DNA of 64,000 bases, from positions 47,665,501-47,729,500 of the forward strand of contig NC_134370.1 in the NCBI RefSeq assembly GCF_035582795.1. Direction: 5' to 3'. This stretch comes from Mycteria americana (Eukaryota > Chordata > Aves > Ciconiiformes > Ciconiidae). The position numbers were made by a program, and so were the translations under genes. Shown here in pieces: positions 44,201-54,900 of this stretch. Position 1 is the stretch's first letter, and each line of letters begins with the position of its first letter. The notes beneath the pieces are model-generated. The model was not told where the DNA came from. It made no database searches and saw only the letters and a list, made by a program, of their open reading frames with translations.

Positions 44201-47200
44201 GTAGGTGTCACCATCCCCCGCCCCAGATCACCCCAACCACCTCAGTGTCACTTACCCCCGGCAGTGTCTTCTGCTCGTGCAGGGCGCTCTGCGCCTTCAG
44301 GGCCGAGTCGCGGGCGCAGTAGGTGAGGAAGGCACAGCCTGCGGAGACAGGGAGACGGGGTCAGTGTCCGGCCTGGCATTGCCGCAAAGCCCCGGGCATG
44401 CGGAGAGCCGGTGGCATGGCTAATACAGTGCTGGGGCATCTCAGCACCCAAGCACCCAGCACCCTGGCACCATGGCACCCAGCACCTCGGCACCCTGGCA
44501 CACTGACATCCAGCACCCTGGCACCCAGCACCCTGGCACCCTGGTACCCTGGCACCCTGACATCCAGCACACCAGCACCCTGGCACTCTGACATCCAGCA
44601 CCCTGGTACACTGGCACCCTGGCATCTAGCAACTCAGCACCTCAGCACTCTGGCACTGTGGCATCCAGCACCCCAGCACCCTAGCATCCTGGCACCCGTC
44701 ACTGCGGCACCCAGGTGGGCACTGCTGCCAGCAGGGCCAGAGCTCAGCCCCAAAATGGGGTGGGAGATCTCAATACAGAAGAGATGGAGCAGTGCGATGA
44801 AGGAAGGAGCAAGGCAAGAGCAGGCAGAAAGTCTGGCAGCGTGCAGGTAGCAGTGCTCCAGCCCCGAGCTCTGGGGAAAGCCACAGCAGAAGCCCTCTGG
44901 GAAGTGGATCTCTAGGCGTCAAGGCTGCACATCCCAGCTTGCCGCCACGCTTCTCCGTGCCCCGAGCATCCTCCTCGGGATGAGACTCGCGTGTTGAAGG
45001 CGCTCCGGCTCCTCCACATCACTGCGCTTGGGGAATCGGGAATACGCCTGGGGTGAGGTTTTCCCACGCTGACTCACGCTGCCGAGCCGCTTGCTCGCCC
45101 GGAGCTGGCAGCGACGAGTGAGCCCCAGGGACGGGGTCCGGTCCTCTCCCCTCCGTCTCTCCTGTTCCCGCGGGAGCATCCCAGGTCCCCGTGCCGCTGC
45201 CGTGCCACTCCCTCCCCAAGGGCTCCCCCCCCGATTTGCTGGGATCACATCCAAAAGCATCTGAAAGTGATATTAAAACAGCAGCAAAACAGTTTCCCTT
45301 CAACAAAGTAAATATTTAATGAATAAAATTGACATTGATGCATTTTTAATATTGGCACAATTAAATCCACCAGCTGATTAAGTATTAATAACTCTTAATA
45401 AGTACAATCAGCGTGCCTGGGAGGAGAGGGAGTGGGGTAGGGGGACGCCAAGGGATGGGGTCCCTCGCCCGTCTTGTTGGGGACAGGATGTTGGGGACAT
45501 CTGCCCTCATAGGGAGCAAGGAGATTGCTCCCCCCAGTTAAATATCAGCCCCGCTGCAGGTGGAAAGCAGAGGTCAGCGCAGCGGCTTGCGTCAGTCCCG
45601 GTGCCATTTCCAGTGTTTACCATCCGTAATCAAGTTGGCTTCCTCCTCTCCGCTCTTTTTTCCCCTTTCGTTTTCCCTGCAGGTGATGAAGTGGACAGTG
45701 CCTGGGCATTTCGGAGAAGTTTGGAGGGCTGGAGCAGGAGCAATCCCACTCCGGAGGCTCGCCGGGGGGAAGGATGCCATTCGAATTAGAGGAGCATCCA
45801 CAATTAAATCATGCGTCTGGGCCGCAGTGGTTGAAGCCTGCGCTGGAGGAAGCACTGAGGGGGCCCAGCAAGGTGTGAATCCCGTTGTTCAGGGCATGCA
45901 AGCAGCTTCAGAGGTGTCTGGAGACATTTTGAAGGCTGTGGTGCTGAGAATGAAGGAGTCCAGGTGGCCACCCCACAGCCGAAGGGCACCAACACGGCGG
46001 CGTCCACAAGCGCCAAGTTTTGGCTTCCCAGAAAGTCCCAGTGAAGCGGGCACTGCCCGTGGCACAGGGGCCCAGCAACAGCGTACGGAGGAGCGCAAGA
46101 TCCCATCCAGGCGACACCCGCGGTGCCCTGACCCTGCTCCACCACCATGGACCCCCGGCTCACGGGTGGGAGGTTCTATAAAGATTTTAGTGGTGCATGT
46201 GTGAGCCCCTCAGTGCGCCGCTGCTCGGGGTCCTGGGTGCTCTGCACCCCATGCTGGGATGCCAGCCAGGCTGGCAGCAACCCCGGTCCTGCTGGGTCAC
46301 AGAGGCCTGGGGCACGGCGCAGGCAGGGGGCCGGGCAGGTGGGTGCCCCCATCCGTGGTGGGTGCCTGTATCCCAGCTGGGTGCCTCCATCCCAGGGGTG
46401 CTCCAACTCCAGGGGTGCCCAAACCTCACGTGGGTGCCCCAATGCCAGACAGGTGCCCCCAACCCAGGCAGGTGCCCTAAACACTGATGGGGTGCTCCCA
46501 ACTCCAGGGGTGCCCCCGAGCCACACGGCAGCTCCCCTAACCCTGGGTGGGTGCCCCCACCTCAGGTGGGTGACCCCAACCCAGGGGTGCATTCACCTTA
46601 GACAGGTGCCTCCACCTCAGGGGTACCCCAATCTTAGTGGGGCCACATGCCAGGATGCCCCATACCGGGGTGCCCCCATCTCAGGGGTGCCCATACCGGA
46701 GTGACCATACCAGGTTGCCTCCACCTCAGGTGTACCTTCACATCAGAGGTGCCCCATATTGGGGTGCCCCACACTGAGGTGACACATACTGGGGTACCTC
46801 CACCTCAGGGGTGCCCCCACCTCAGGGGTGCACCATACTGGAGTATCTCCACCTCAGGGGTACCCCATACCATGGTGCCCCACCTCAGGTGTACACCACC
46901 TCAGGGTGCTCCACTTCAAGGGTGCCCCCAGCTCAGGGGTACCTTCACTTCAGGGGTATCCTCACCTCAGGGGTGCCCCATACTGGGGCACCCCACCTCA
47001 TGGGTGCCTCCAGATCAAGCGTACCTCCACCTCAGGGGTACCCCATACTTGGGTGCCCCACCTCAGAGGTACAACACCTCAGGGTGTCCCACCTCAGGGG
47101 TACCTCCATCTCAGGGGTACCCCATACCAGGGTACCCCACCTCAGGGGTACCTCACCTCAGGGGTGCCCCACACTTGGCTGCCCCACCTCAGGGATGCCA

Positions 47201-47638
47201 TCTCAGGGATGCCTTCACTTCAGGGGTGTCCCACCTCTAAGGTACCTCACCACAGGGTGCCCCACCTCAGGGGTGCTTCATCTCAGGGCCTCCCACCTCA
47301 GGGGTACCCACACCTCAGGTTGTCCCACCTCAGGACGCCCTGCCTGGTCGCGCCCCGTTGGCGGGCACAGAGCCTCCCGTACCTTTGTGCATGCCAGTGA
47401 AGCGATCCTTGAGGACGGTGAGCTCGTAGATGCGGCCAAACTCCTCGAAGAGCGGCTTGAGGTCGCTCTCCTCCAGGTTACGCGGGATCTGCCCCACGAA
47501 GAGCTTGATGGCGTCGTGATCCTTCATGGCGATGGCGCCGGGCGGGCGGCTCAGCCCGTTCACCCGGCCGCTGTTCGCGGTGCTGAACGCCGCCCCCGCC
47601 TCCGCCGCCGCCGCCACGCCGCTGCCCGCCGCGGCCAT
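32164..47638 (-). CDS. CELF6: CELF6, CUGBP Elav-like family RNA-binding protein (complete, 12 coding exons, 483 aa)
   Basis: CELF proteins bind U/G-rich RNA and control alternative splicing, translation and mRNA decay. CELF6 is mainly neuronal in mammals. Exons in transcript order: 47383-47638, 44256-44338, 38038-38086, 36463-36591, 36250-36329, 35648-35791, 35108-35252, 34877-35026, 34480-34542, 33488-33568, 33233-33376, 32164-32291. Phases join cleanly. RRM1 spans about residues 45-125 ([17 protein letters not shown]), RRM2 about 132-212 ([17 protein letters not shown]), a divergent Gln/Ala/Pro-rich linker 213-393, and RRM3 398-483 ([14 protein letters not shown] ... RPKDANRPY). The conserved ANRPY C-terminus and length (human 481) support CELF6, as does its position next to HEXA and PARP6. 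CELF3-5 are the only real alternatives. Confidence 0.96.
32570..32895 (-). repeat. GGGGACACCAAGGTGACAGGGTCTGT minisatellite in the last CELF6 intron
   Basis: About 12 degenerate copies of roughly 26 bp, with alternating GTGATGGG/GTGACAGG cores. Confidence 0.8.
33233..33376 (-). CDS. CELF6: CELF6 exon 11 (RRM3)
   Basis: 144 bp, residues 394-442 ([20 protein letters not shown] ... [10 protein letters not shown]). RNP2 is LFIYHL. Confidence 0.98.
33488..33568 (-). CDS. CELF6: CELF6 exon 10
   Basis: 81 bp, residues 367-394 ([18 protein letters not shown] ... QQQRE). The acceptor is a CAGCAG tandem, so one Ala may be optional. Confidence 0.93.
34480..34542 (-). CDS. CELF6: CELF6 exon 9
   Basis: 63 bp, residues 346-367 ([20 protein letters not shown] plus A). 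The donor GCAG/GTCTCA is weak after the GT, so this exon end may be regulated. Confidence 0.92.
34877..35026 (-). CDS. CELF6: CELF6 exon 8
   Basis: 150 bp, residues 296-346. It encodes [15 protein letters not shown] and [17 protein letters not shown], a CELF linker signature. Confidence 0.95.
35108..35252 (-). CDS. CELF6: CELF6 exon 7
   Basis: 145 bp, residues 248-296. Met/Gln/Ala-rich linker ([19 protein letters not shown] ... ATPLTPSS). Confidence 0.95.
35648..35791 (-). CDS. CELF6: CELF6 exon 6
   Basis: 144 bp, residues 200-247 ([19 protein letters not shown] ... [10 protein letters not shown]). It ends RRM2 and begins the linker. Confidence 0.97.
36250..36329 (-). CDS. CELF6: CELF6 exon 5 (RRM2 RNP1)
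   Basis: 80 bp, residues 173-199 ([19 protein letters not shown] ... GSQTMP). Confidence 0.97.
36463..36591 (-). CDS. CELF6: CELF6 exon 4 (RRM2)
   Basis: 129 bp, residues 130-173 ([19 protein letters not shown] ... [10 protein letters not shown]). RNP2 of RRM2 is LFVGML. Confidence 0.97.
38038..38086 (-). CDS. CELF6: CELF6 exon 3
   Basis: 49 bp, residues 114-130 ([16 protein letters not shown]). This is the 49-bp exon typical of CELF genes and closes RRM1. The acceptor is GTTGCAG and the donor GTAGGT. Confidence 0.97.
39720..40250 (-). repeat. CACCCATCCATCCCC-rich repeat, CELF6 intron 2
   Basis: Cytosine-rich, guanine-poor on the plus strand, built from CCATC, CACCC and CCCCCA words with no fixed long period. 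Confidence 0.75.
40860..41800 (-). repeat. CA-rich ACACCCACAC array, CELF6 intron 2
   Basis: Nearly 1 kb of degenerate CACACCCACA, GCACACCC and CACAACC words. The reading frames crossing it are open on both strands because stop words are rare. Confidence 0.8.
42022..42475 (-). repeat. About 50-58-bp tandem repeat, CELF6 intron 2
   Basis: Eight to nine copies of a unit beginning CCATCCCTGGATGCAGATAC and continuing ACCCTCCTCACCAACACC. It ends beside the CpG island of the candidate alternative exon. Confidence 0.85.
42480..43010 (-). promoter_or_regulatory. CELF6: Intragenic CpG island in CELF6 intron 2
   Basis: Dense CG, GC boxes (GGCGGGGCGGGGGG near 42830) and a CGGCTCGGCTCGG repeat surround the candidate exon at 42614-42697. 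The gene's main CpG-rich promoter lies 5 kb upstream, so this is a likely second promoter. Confidence 0.6.
42614..42697 (-). CDS. CELF6: Candidate alternative CELF6 first coding exon
   Basis: Inside a CpG island in intron 2, ATG at 42697 opens a 28-codon frame ([18 protein letters not shown] ... SKILCIE) that ends at a GAG/GTAGGG donor in phase 0. That joins exon 3 in frame (ATG AAC CGC). The product would be about 398 aa without RRM1. No transcript evidence is available here. Confidence 0.5.
43015..43560 (-). repeat. GGGGTGTGCACAAGCACACA minisatellite, CELF6 intron 2
   Basis: About 25 copies of a 20-24-bp unit of alternating purine-pyrimidine character. Confidence 0.85.
44256..44338 (-). 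CDS. CELF6: CELF6 exon 2 (RRM1 RNP1)
   Basis: 83 bp, residues 86-113 ([19 protein letters not shown] ... HEQKTLPG). It carries the RNP1 core of RRM1. The donor is GTAAGT. The exon length is standard for the CELF family. Confidence 0.97.
44435..44700 (-). repeat. CACCCTGGCACCCAG repeat, CELF6 intron 1
   Basis: Degenerate 10-15-bp units (CACCCTGG, CACCCAG, CATCCAG) starting about 95 bp beyond exon 2. Confidence 0.8.
46380..47340 (-). repeat. CACCTCAGGGGTGCCCC minisatellite, CELF6 intron 1
   Basis: Nearly 1 kb of 15-25-bp units ending about 40 bp from the exon 1 donor. Confidence 0.85.
47383..47638 (-). CDS. CELF6: CELF6 exon 1 (start codon)
   Basis: ATG at 47638-47636 with Kozak-like GGCCATGG context. 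It encodes an Ala-rich N-terminus, then [17 protein letters not shown], residues 1-86, the first half of RRM1. The donor is GTACGG. Confidence 0.95.
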
Positions 47639-47900
47639 GGCCCGCTCCGCCGCCGCCGCCGCCGCTGCGGGAGGCGCCCGCCGCCCCGCCCCGCCCCGCC
47701 CCGCCCCGCTTGGCGCCGCTCGGCACCGCTCGGAACCGTTCGGGTCCGCTCGGCTCGGCCTGGGCCTCTTTGCTCACAGCCCCCCCCCCCCCCCTCCCCA
47801 CCCGCGCGCGCGGCCGCCAGCGGGCTGGTGACGTCAGCCTGCTGGCCCCGGCGAGACGCAAGGTATTAGCATAATGAGGGAGCGGCGGCCAATCAGGAGG
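47639..47900 (-). promoter_or_regulatory. CELF6: CELF6 promoter and 5' UTR
   Basis: CpG island with a CCGCC/CCCGCC run (47680-47708), a CGCTCGG repeat (47715-47758), consensus CRE TGACGTCA at 47829-47836 and CCAAT at 47889-47893 (inverted relative to the gene). Confidence 0.65.
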
Positions 47901-48444
47901 GGCGGCTGGCAGCGGCGCGGGTACCCCGGCTCATGCCCACTACTGCCCCCTGCCGGGCTGACCCCGAACCCCTTCATCCCCATCACCCTCCAGCCTCTGT
48001 CACACCCCGTCACCCTCGTCACCCCCCGTCACCCCGAGGCAGGGCTGGCCAGTGGGCTGAGCGGCCTCCTACCTTCACCCCTGCGGCCCTCAGTAGGTTC
48101 CAGAGTTAACATGCCGCTCTTTCCCACCAGCCACCACCTTAGCCACCACCGGCCACCACCTTTAAATCCTGCACGGGATTTAAATACACAGAAAAGGCTC
48201 AAAAGGGACAATTTTGGCACTTTGTTGCATTTTTTGATGGACCTCGAATGACCCCTCGCCGCCCCATTTGCCCCTTGGGGTTCCCCCAGATGGGGGCAGG
48301 GGAGGGAAGCACCTCCCTCCTGCACCCCCCGCCCCCCTGAAAAGTCTGTAATTAGACCAAACGGCTTTAATACCTGGCGCAGTCATTAATTAATTACTCC
48401 CAGAGCAACAGCTGGGCTGGGGGTGCCCAGCTTCACTGGCACGT

Positions 48445-48970
48445 TGCCATGCGTGTGTAGGTGTGTGCAAGCGTGTGTGAGCATGGTGTGTGTGTGCAAG
48501 AGTGTGCAAGCATGTGTGTGTATGTTGCAGGCATGTGCATGCGTGTGTGCAAGCTTGCACAAGTCTGTGCAAGGATGTGCATGTATTTGTGCAAGTGTGT
48601 GCAAGCGTGCACACATCCATACATGTTCAAGTGTGTGCAAGCATGTATGCAAGTGTGTGCGTGTGTGTGTGCAAGCATGTGCATGTATGTGCTGCAAGTG
48701 TGTGCACACAGTTGAAAGTGTGCAGATGCATGCCTGCATTGCAAGCCTGTGCAATGGTGTGCAAGTGTGTGTGTGTGCATGCATGCATGCATTTGCATGT
48801 GTGTGCAAGTGCGCAAGCATGTGCATGGGTGCGTGTGCATGGGTGCATGTGTTCACAAGCGCCCATCTGCATGCATGTGCGAGCATATGCATGAGTCCAT
48901 ATGCATGCAAGCATGTGCACATGGTTGCAAGTATGTGCATGTGCGTGCAAACATATGCAAGTGTGTCCCA
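48445..48970. repeat. GTGTGTGCAAGCATGTGCATG minisatellite
   Basis: About 520 bp of alternating purine-pyrimidine 10-12-bp units upstream of CELF6. Confidence 0.85.
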
Positions 48971-49579
48971 ATAAAACCCAGTGAAGGGGAAGTTGCCCAG
49001 GGTGGGGACCCATGGGTGGGTTTCGGAGGCGCAGAGCGTAATCCTGCCGAAATCTGGGGGCTCAGCGGCTGTTCTTCGCCGCCGCCTGGGTTTATTTTTA
49101 AATCCATTGGCCCCGAGTGATTCACACGCTGCCTGTTCTCCTCTGCTCCCCGGCAAGTTTTATGCGACCAAAATAGATGTTCTGGAAGGAACGGGCCGCA
49201 CGGCGAGGCCGCGGTGGGGGAAAGCGGGGTGCTCCCTCCCCACTGATGGGGATCCTGGCCTTTGCAAGGGTGAAAATATCACCAAGCCACCCCCAAGACG
49301 GTGTTTTTGGGGAGATGCTGGTGCAGACCCCCCCCAAAAGCAGGACTGTGGGTTGATATTTAAGCTGGATCATAAATACCAGGCTTTAGTGGAAGGTGCT
49401 GGGCTGGGGGTTCCCCCTATGCCAGCCCCACCAGTGCTAGAGCATCCCAGGCCCTGCAGGCTCATGCACCCAGCCATGGGTGAAACAGGGCCTGGCAAGT
49501 CAGGGGGACAGGCAGGGTGAGGGCAGGGAGCTGGGATGTGATGGCGAAGAGACCCTCAGGATGCACAGAGCAGTACCCA

Positions 49580-49692
49580 GGGAGCAGAGCATCCTCCCTA
49601 GAGGCAGAGCACCCTCCCCGGGAGCAGATCATCCCCCTCGGGAGCAGAGCATCATCCCTGGGGGCAGAGCACCCTCCCCAGGGTCAGGGTCC
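49580..49692. repeat. GGGAGCAGAGCATCCTCCCC repeat
   Basis: Four to five copies of a 24-27-bp unit in the CELF6-HEXA intergenic region. Confidence 0.8.
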
Positions 49693-51634
49693 CCCTTGGC
49701 CCCAGCCCCACCAGCAGCATGTGTCCCTGCAGCAACAAAAGCACCCAGCAAAGGTACCAATTTATGCCGGTTTGGGGAAAAAGAAGGGAAAAAACAACTT
49801 TTAGAAACAGGAGGCGATTAACCCCCTTCCTCTGTGCCTGCTACCCCCTTGGAGCCTGAAGCCCTGCATCTGATCAGCAAACTATGGTATCTTGGCTGTC
49901 CTTCCCCCGCTGTGGCTGCGGGAAGAGCCAGGCAGAAGTGGCCACACAGAGGTGGAGCAGACATCCAGGTCTAAAGCATTGGAGGCCACCAGCCTGGACC
50001 AGAAGGTAAAGCTTCTACTCCACAAAATACCAGAGGCATTTGTGCTGTAGAGCAATGCTTCCCAAAGCCAGCCCCAAAAGATGTCATGGAGACACTGGGT
50101 GGCATCAGCAGGGGCTTAGGTCAGAGCACAAGGAGATGTGAAGCTTCTGATCGGCGTTTGCTCATGCGAGGCCTGCTAGTGAGGAAGGAGCACTAATTAC
50201 ACCAGCCTTTTGGAGCTCTTTAGGACTTGACAACACATCAAACCCCAGCAAAAGGAAGCAGCTATTATTATTTAGGTCTTTAGGGTTACTCAATTTAAAA
50301 GAAATAAACATGCCAGGACTGACAGGCAGGCAGATCAGCAATCCCAGCTCCCTCCGCTCAACCTTAAACACAAGACCAGAGCAGTATTTACAACCAAAAC
50401 AACAGAGGCACAAGTTTCCCACGCAGACTTGGAGGAAGCAGAGGAGCATCTTCCCCCAGGAAACAGGGGACAGGAAGGCAGCCCTTCCCCTACCACCCTG
50501 AGTAAGGGAAAAAAATATCCCTCTTTCGCCCAAATCTGGCTCAATTTTCCTGCTCCAGGGTGGCTGGGCATCACAATCTTTCCCTCCCCCTTAAGATGTA
50601 TCACTTCAGAAGAGCAGTGTTTGGGTATCCCTTTGCAGGAGGGTAAAGAAATGCAAGACTTGACAATTTCTGAATATTTTAAATTAAAAATTAATTCAAT
50701 ATTTTTAATTTAAAGTTCAATAGTAAAAGGTTTCCAGTCATAACAGCAGATCTCACTCCTTTAAGACCAAGACACATGTACAACAGTCCCATCAGCCAGG
50801 ATTTCTCCGAGATTCCCCACTTCGAGCTGAACATGGTTTCCAGCACAGCAACCCCAACCATCAATGACAAGGACCCCAGCTGTCCCAGCTCTGCGGGAGA
50901 GCAGCACCATCCGTCTCTTCTCCAAGGAAAATACTATCCAAACCAAACCTCTCGGATGCAGACCTGGAGCTGAGCTCCGCACCCCAAGGACAACAGAACA
51001 GGAGGAGGACGGATCAGTTGGCCAAATCCCAAGCAGAGGTGACACTGATTGAAGAGCTGAGCAGTGACTCTGTAACATCCACACACTGCTCAGCTCAGTG
51101 GGTTTGAGGTCCCCTTGGAGAGGCTTCAGGATCTCTTCTTCTCAGGAGGAGCCAGAGGAAGAGGTGGCAGTAGACAGGGTTTGGGGCAGCAGAGATGGTG
51201 GCTTGCAGGCAGGCGGCCTCCTCCTGCCTGGACACAGGCAGAGAGGAGAGACAGAGACAAGGACAGGAACACCACAACGTTGACCACCGGTGCACAGAAG
51301 GCCACAGAAGCAAAACCAAGGTCACCACATGGTAACATCCTGGCACAAGTGGTGCCTTGTACAGGTGCGGATGGTGGGAGGTCAAGGTGAAAAAACTGGG
51401 GGAGCCCACACCTTCTCACCACCTTCTCCCTGCAGGGACATAGTCTGATAGCAGCAGAGACTAGACACAGTTTATCCAGCTGAGCAGGCACCCAGCAAAC
51501 TCCAGAGCCACCGGGATGAGGCACAGCTAGATGCTCCTCCACTGGCATCTCTGGAGGAAGCCCCATCCATTCTCCTGCTAATAAAAACCCTTGCACAGTC
51601 TCCCAAGCCCCAGCTGAGGATGAAAAGGCACCTT

Positions 51635-51849
51635 TTTCCTCTTTTGGGTCATTTATTTATAGATTAAAAAAAAAAAAAAAAGAAGAAAAAGAGGTGAAGA
51701 GTGCACACCAAGGAAGAAAAAGTTCATTGCAACAAAGCATGAGCAGAAGCTGGGGGTGGGAAGGGGTCCCTCTGCCAAGCCAGCAGCTTTTGAGAGAGAG
51801 GGATCATTCTCCTGTGTGCACAGCGACCGAGGTCAGCGGGACTCTCCCT
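51635..51849 (-). terminator. HEXA: HEXA 3' UTR with polyadenylation signal
   Basis: Short 3' UTR. On the transcript strand a T17 tract (51665-51681) is followed by AATAAA at 51657-51652, so cleavage is expected near 51635. Confidence 0.65.
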
Positions 51850-51913
51850 TCAAAACCCGCCAAATTCATTTTCACAGTATCCTACATAGAGAGGCTGCGC
51901 CTGGACACCACGC
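51850..51913 (-). CDS. HEXA: HEXA exon 14 (stop codon)
   Basis: Coding part of the last exon, residues 508-528 ([20 protein letters not shown]), TGA at 51852-51850. Confidence 0.96.
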
Positions 51914-54900
51914 CTGGAAAGAAAGCAGAGGGCATTATGCAGAGGGCACAGGTAGAGCCCATGGTCAGGTCTGAGTGGTTAGAGGAGCACAGGTTGGCCA
52001 TCAGTGCCCCATTTCAGGTGTGACAAGGAGGGAGCAGTTTTCATCCTGCGCTTATAGACTCGTTTTTTTGCTCACATGTGGGAGCATGGGGTAAGGGCAG
52101 GTTTCCCAGGGAAGCTGGTGCTGCAGGAGGAGTGGCAATAGCTGACAGGTCCCCATTCCTCACCACGAAGCCCTCTCCTCAACAGAGCCACCAGCCCACA
52201 TTGGCAGCAGGGGCTCTCTTCCAGCACTGCACAAAGCAAGCTCTGCCCACACACAGGCAGGAGAAAGGCTCAGAACCTTCTATAAGAAGAAGGGTCATTT
52301 TGCACCAGGGAAAGCCCACTTCACCCTCGCTGCCCTCCCCAGGATTGAACCCCAGAGAAGGTGGCATTTGTGCTGTCCCTGCAAGTCAGCATCCAGCTGC
52401 AAGGAGAAATGGTTACCCAAGAAGCTTGCAGCGGAAGTCGGCCAGCCGCACGTAGGCATCTTGCAGGTTCCTTACGGTTGCATTACTCCACAGTCTCTCG
52501 GCTACGGCCCCAGCTCTTGGCCTTGGAGGAACAAGGGACAGAGACAGTCAGGTCAGGGGGGAGTTTGAAAGCTTCTCACACAAAGCCCTGAGCTCCCAAA
52601 CACTTTCCCGACCAAAGTCCTTTAGCACACAAAGGCACATGGCTTCTGTATATCAAAAGATCCACTCCTAGACACATGTGGATCAGGACATACCAGGGTG
52701 ATAGGACAGAGACCAGCATTAAACACATACTGGTTGCAGCAGCAGGTTGTACAGGAGCATGTTACAGTCTTACAAACCCTCATTTAAGCCTCAGTGAAAC
52801 TGTTACTAGCACAGATGCACTGCCAGGGGACAGGGACAAGCGCCACAAGCAGACCAAACCCGCAGCATCTGGGACACGTTGCTCAGTGGTTAAGGAAACG
52901 AGCCTGCACCCTGCCCCATGCGACTCGAGCTAACCTCCCTATGGCTTCTCTTACCACAGCCTGGGGGCCAGGTTAGTGACGTCCACATATTCACCCCACA
53001 TGCACGCCTCTCCGCCGATCACCCGATCCTTCTGCTCAGGGCTGCCTGCCAGAGGACACAGCATTCAGATGATGGGGTGTTGTAAGATAACAGGGTGACT
53101 TATTGCCCTGCCCACAGAGGCATCTGTAACAGTAGTGAGTGGCTCAGCTACAGAGGCAATAGCTTGCCCTTCTGGAAGCCCCTGCTTCAAACCCTGGGCT
53201 GGGGGAGAGCAGTGTTGTTTTCTGTCAGCATCAAGGGAACAGGACATAGCACAGGAACCAAGGACACGGTCACTCAAGCACCTTCACACCAGCAGCAAGA
53301 ACAAATTAGCAAGAGACTCAGCCCTGGTGCTACCTCCGAGTGACAAGTCAGCTGTCGTACAGGAAGGGAACACAAGGAACACACCTTCAAACTTCAAGGG
53401 CTCCACCTGGTAGGCCACCATCCAGTCCTGCCCATAGGAGATGTGGTTGAGGTACCAGGGAGCAGAGAGCAGAGCTCGGTAGCCAGCCTTGGTGACATTT
53501 GCCATCTCCTCCATGTATGGCGTGGAGTTCTCCTTCCACACGTGGATGATGGTGTCTGGCCTCACCTGAAAAGCACATGTGAACCCCGTGTATGGGATGA
53601 CTGCAGCAACAAGAGCACTGCCTCCCCTCACAAGTGGAATGCCCTGACCCATCCACAGCTTTGAGCACCCCCAAAGGGAAACCGAGGCAGACATTTGTTT
53701 GACTTTTGAGCCACTTCCCATCTGGTTTGCAGAAGCAACAGAGGGAGGGATAAGTCCATTTGCAGAGTTTCCTAGGCAGGGTTAAAACCTGCCTCTTGCA
53801 GGTGTATATACAAAAAGCTGAAGGAAAGAGCCCATTAACAGCAGTGTGACAAAGTCACCAAGAGGGCAGCACACTGGCAGCACCATCTCAAGACCAACCC
53901 CTGTCCTGTAACAGAGTAACCCCCACCAGCCCCAGCACGGCACCCCCAGAGCACACCAGTGTGTCTGGCTGGGGTGCTGGCACTGTTCACCCCAGCATAG
54001 GCAACTGTGTTAGGGAAAGCAGGCAGCTCTCACCTTCACTCCGTTGTCAAACACCTCCTGCCACACGATATAACCTTTGCCGAGGGAAGAGATGATGTCC
54101 AGAAGCCTGGAGTGGAAAGAGAACTGAGTTTTGGGTCATCCCAGCTACATGCCCCTCTCTTTGCTGGTTGCATACAGCCAAAGCAGCAGCACTGATACTC
54201 CCAACATCCACAGCAGGACATGAAAGTACTTCTGAAGGAGAAAGGAGAAAGCACAGCCCCTTATGGGGCTTCTTTCTCCTCAGCCCCAGGCTTTTTTGTG
54301 GTCAATCTCCCAGTAAAACGCAGCTAGGCTACTTCCTTTGGGGTCAGGGAGACATGCCTGAATGGGCGTGCTCCCGAAAAGGAGATCTGCTGTCACTGAG
54401 ACAGCAAAAGACATTTGTGTTGGTCACATGCCGCAGCTGCAGGCCCAGGATGCAACCGTCCTTACCTCTGGATGTAGAATGACTCTAATTTTTTGTAATC
54501 TTCACCAAAGCCCATCTCCTTCATGAAGGCACGAATTTTTGGATTGGATTTCCTGTGTACCAAAGAGAAGATAATAAAAGCACTGCACCCTGAGCTCTGG
54601 AGAAAGGTGAGGACATGGCCAAGTCCTTTCCACATCAGCCCAAGACTGGCCCAGGTATTCCAAGAGCTGTGGCTGTGCTGGCACCAGTGGCTTCCCACAG
54701 CCAGCATCACTGTGAGCGCAGAAACCCCAGGAATCTACACACAGACCTTGGGGAGCAGGACACCAAAGATCTGCAAACGATCACGGTCAAAAAGCGATGG
54801 GCTGGGACTCCAGTCCCAGATACTTCCCCCCAGTCCCCATCCAGACTGACGTCAGACTCACCAGCATGTAAAGTCCACCTCGTCGCCACCAAGGTGAAGA

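Larger units (their letters stand above)
47901..51630. other. CELF6-HEXA intergenic region
   Basis: Apart from the two tandem repeats at 48445-48970 and 49580-49692, this is unique sequence without a recognisable exon, RNA gene or transposon. Confidence 0.6.

Noticed and set aside
46647-47869. Long plus-strand frames of VPHLRGT-like repeats
   Set aside because: Direct reading of the CACCTCAGGGGT minisatellite in CELF6 intron 1.
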